From NCBI GenBank assembly GCA_964549655.1, contig CAZJXN010000029.1:1-40245 (forward strand): a DNA stretch of 40,245 nt. The letters are read 5' to 3'. The notes under the pieces are model-generated. The model saw only the letters and a list, made by a program, of their open reading frames with translations, was not told the DNA's origin and searched no databases. Of this stretch, positions 38,702 to 40,245 are shown in pieces (the first letter of the stretch is position 1; the number at the start of each line of letters is the position of its first letter). A program made the translations under genes and the position numbers. This stretch comes from JADJNW01 sp964549655. Lineage in GTDB: Bacteria > Bacteroidota > Bacteroidia > Chitinophagales > Saprospiraceae.

Positions 38702-39787
38702 TTGACAAAAAAATTCTGGGCATTTCTAAAAAAAATATTGGGATTCACAGCACCGCCCGTCATCATGGCGTATCGCGGCTACGGCACGACCAGCCAAGTA
38801 TATGTGCGAGGACACGTACTGAATGACCGGGTGCTGTACGAAGCGCAACTGAACGACCGCCGCCGCAAGAATTTGAAAGCGATGCTCAGTCGTTACATGA
38901 GCCGGGGTATTCCGTTGGTGCGTGTGGGCATTAGCTTCGCAGGGCAATATCAAGAACTACAAACGGACCAAGACGGCTATTTTGAAACCGTTTTTGAATT
39001 TGAAACGCCCTTGCAACAAACTGGTTGGCAGCCCGTATTATATAAGGTGTTGGACCAATTGATAGAAGGACAAGAAGAATTGATACAAAGTGGCGAAATA
39101 TATGTGCTCGAAGCGGAACACGCTTATGGTGTCATTTCTGATATTGACGATACGATTCTGATTTCACATTCCGGCTCTGTTTTTCGCAAGTTGGAATTGC
39201 TACTCTGGAAAAATGCTAAAACCCGGCTTCCATTTACAGGCGTGACTTCTTTTTATCAGGCTTTACAAAATGGCACAGAGACCGAGCATCGCAATCCAAT
39301 TTTTTATGTGAGCAGCAGTGAGTGGAATTTATACGATTTTCTGGAAGATTTTTTTCGAGTGCGCGAATTGCCTAAAGGACCTTTTTTATTGAAAGATTTA
39401 AAATCTGGGCTGTTTGAATTATTCAAATCCGGCGGCGGCAAACACCATCATAAATTGGAAAAAATAAAGCACCTGCTTACCGTTTTTCCTGATTTGAAAT
39501 TCATCCTCATTGGCGATAGCAGTCAAAAGGATGCTGCCATTTACACCGAAGTTGCCCAGCAATTTCCCAATCGCATTCTCGCGCTGTATATCCGAAGCGT
39601 ATCTGACCGGGAGAAAGTGGAAATCGTACTCAAACTGGCAAATGATTTAAAAACAAAGGTGCAACACTTGGATTTATTATTGATAAACGATACCGCCGCC
39701 GCTGCTAAACACGCGTACGAACATGGTTTTATTGACAAACAGGAATACGAAAAAGTAAAGCAGGAGGTGGAGGAGTTGGAAGGTTAG
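38702..39787 (+). CDS. App1-type phosphatase (phosphatidate phosphatase catalytic domain)
   Basis: The 361-residue protein carries the HAD-like phosphatase centre DIDDT (147-151) in GVISDIDDTILIS, with FYVSSSEWNLYDFLEDF and FILIGDSSQKDAAIY downstream, as in App1-type phosphatidate phosphatases. The first 130 residues form a beta-rich domain (RGYGTTSQVYVRGHVL ... QTDQDGYFETVFEFE) seen in bacterial members. The start is a TTG at 38702 giving MTKKFWAFLKK; an ATG at 38765 is an alternative that removes 21 residues. There is no signal peptide. The enzyme probably dephosphorylates a lipid phosphate, opposing the divergent lipid kinase. Confidence 0.88.
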   Translation: MTKKFWAFLKKILGFTAPPVIMAYRGYGTTSQVYVRGHVLNDRVLYEAQLNDRRRKNLKAMLSRYMSRGIPLVRVGISFAGQYQELQTDQDGYFETVFEFETPLQQTGWQPVLYKVLDQLIEGQEELIQSGEIYVLEAEHAYGVISDIDDTILISHSGSVFRKLELLLWKNAKTRLPFTGVTSFYQALQNGTETEHRNPIFYVSSSEWNLYDFLEDFFRVRELPKGPFLLKDLKSGLFELFKSGGGKHHHKLEKIKHLLTVFPDLKFILIGDSSQKDAAIYTEVAQQFPNRILALYIRSVSDREKVEIVLKLANDLKTKVQHLDLLLINDTAAAAKHAYEHGFIDKQEYEKVKQEVEELEG

Positions 39788-39878
39788 GAAATTTTGCCCG
39801 CGCAGATGCCGGACAAGATTTGACCATTCTAACTACCTCAGGCAGTCTGGCATCCGGCATCCGACTTCTAAATTGAAA

Positions 39879-40245
39879 TTAATGCACCACTTTATGCGTA
39901 GTAAAATTACCTTCTTTATCGGTGATCTTCAGGTAATACACACCTAGAGCTACATTACTCTTTGTTTCAATCGAAAACGTGTTGATACCTCTAACTGCTT
40001 CAAACTTTTGACTTAAGACACTCATACCGATCGTGTTCAACAACTCCATTTGTATTGCTCCTTCTTCTTCACTCGTGTAGTCAATATACAGCACATCTTT
40101 GAAAGGGTTCGGATAGATTTGAACATTATGAATATTATCAGATTTGGCAACTATTATTTTTGCGCTTGGACGCGCTGTTAGTTGCTGCATCCCCTCTTCT
40201 GGCGCTTCGTCTAAAATGTAGGAAATGTAAGCTTTGGTATTAGCT
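39879..40245 (-). CDS. C-terminal part of a T9SS-secreted protein (partial)
   Basis: The open frame runs off the right edge. Visible residues include AYISYILDEAPEEGMQQLTA, then the type A sorting domain VQIYPNPFKDVLYIDY ... GVYYLKITDKEGNFTTHKVVH. That domain directs export by T9SS. The functional part lies outside the window. A weak dyad (GATGCCGGA at 39805 and TCCGGCATC at 39853) lies between it and the phosphatase gene, too widely spaced to call a terminator with confidence. Confidence 0.85.
   Translation of the reverse strand, partial: ANTKAYISYILDEAPEEGMQQLTARPSAKIIVAKSDNIHNVQIYPNPFKDVLYIDYTSEEEGAIQMELLNTIGMSVLSQKFEAVRGINTFSIETKSNVALGVYYLKITDKEGNFTTHKVVH

Noticed and set aside
39805..39861. 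Terminator between the phosphatase and the T9SS tail
   Set aside because: The arms are only 9 bp, the loop is about 39 nt and there is no T-tract.

Overview
The window looks like a draft chromosome fragment from a member of the Bacteroidota, probably a saprospiraceae- or chitinophaga-like lineage. The evidence is the AT-rich composition, type IX secretion (T9SS) sorting tails on three proteins (one cut by each window edge, one complete), Bacteroidota-style lipoprotein signals, TAnnTTTG promoter boxes, and Bacteroidota versions of LptD, ABC-F and the C39-peptidase ABC transporter. Two runs of exactly 100 N (2978-3077 and 38439-38538) are scaffold gaps. The first falls inside a 116-bp tandem repeat, so the true copy number there is unknown.

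Layout. 1-2194: the tail of a T9SS cargo protein, a small membrane protein, an FKBP-type prolyl isomerase lipoprotein and a membrane-anchored alpha/beta hydrolase. 2382-3447: an IS200-type Y1 transposase next to an array of palindrome-rich 116-bp repeats. 3448-5682: DNA polymerase III delta (holA), a PIN-toxin/antitoxin pair and a lipoprotein MsrB. 5913-10586: a membrane protein, a TrpB2-type tryptophan synthase beta chain, a GNAT acetyltransferase, an HTTM membrane protein with its overlapping partner, and a small exported protein. 10811-18090: an exported D-aminoacylase-like amidohydrolase, then an envelope block with LptD divergent from a cell-wall amidase followed by an MlaD/MCE protein. 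18335-21623: a decaying cluster (broken peptidase E, DoxX protein without a normal start, truncated glyoxalase-fold gene) and an SRPBCC gene divergent from a DJ-1/AraC regulator. 21743-30760: tRNA-Lys, exported M1 and M28 metallopeptidases around an ABC-F protein, and a large secreted protein joining a propeller-like region, an alpha/beta hydrolase and a T9SS tail. 30823-33881: a conserved lipoprotein, a membrane-anchored four-HhH protein and recR. 33931-37195: a four-gene peptide export cassette. 37500-40245: a diacylglycerol-kinase-type lipid kinase divergent from an App1-type phosphatase, then another T9SS cargo tail.

The most interesting region is 33931-37195. On the minus strand it reads: multi-span membrane protein, 45-codon ORF, 61-residue precursor with a double-glycine leader and a three-cysteine hydrophobic core, then a peptidase-containing ABC transporter that would cut after the GG and export the core. 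A strong hairpin plus T-tract lies between precursor and transporter, as expected if the peptide is made in excess of its exporter. No modification enzyme is visible. The product could be a membrane-active bacteriocin or a signalling peptide, with the membrane protein as candidate immunity factor. That is inference.

A second theme is palindromic DNA. Many gaps between genes hold short hairpins or nested inverted repeats, and one array sits beside the Y1 transposase. Convergent gene pairs are usually separated by clean bidirectional hairpin terminators.
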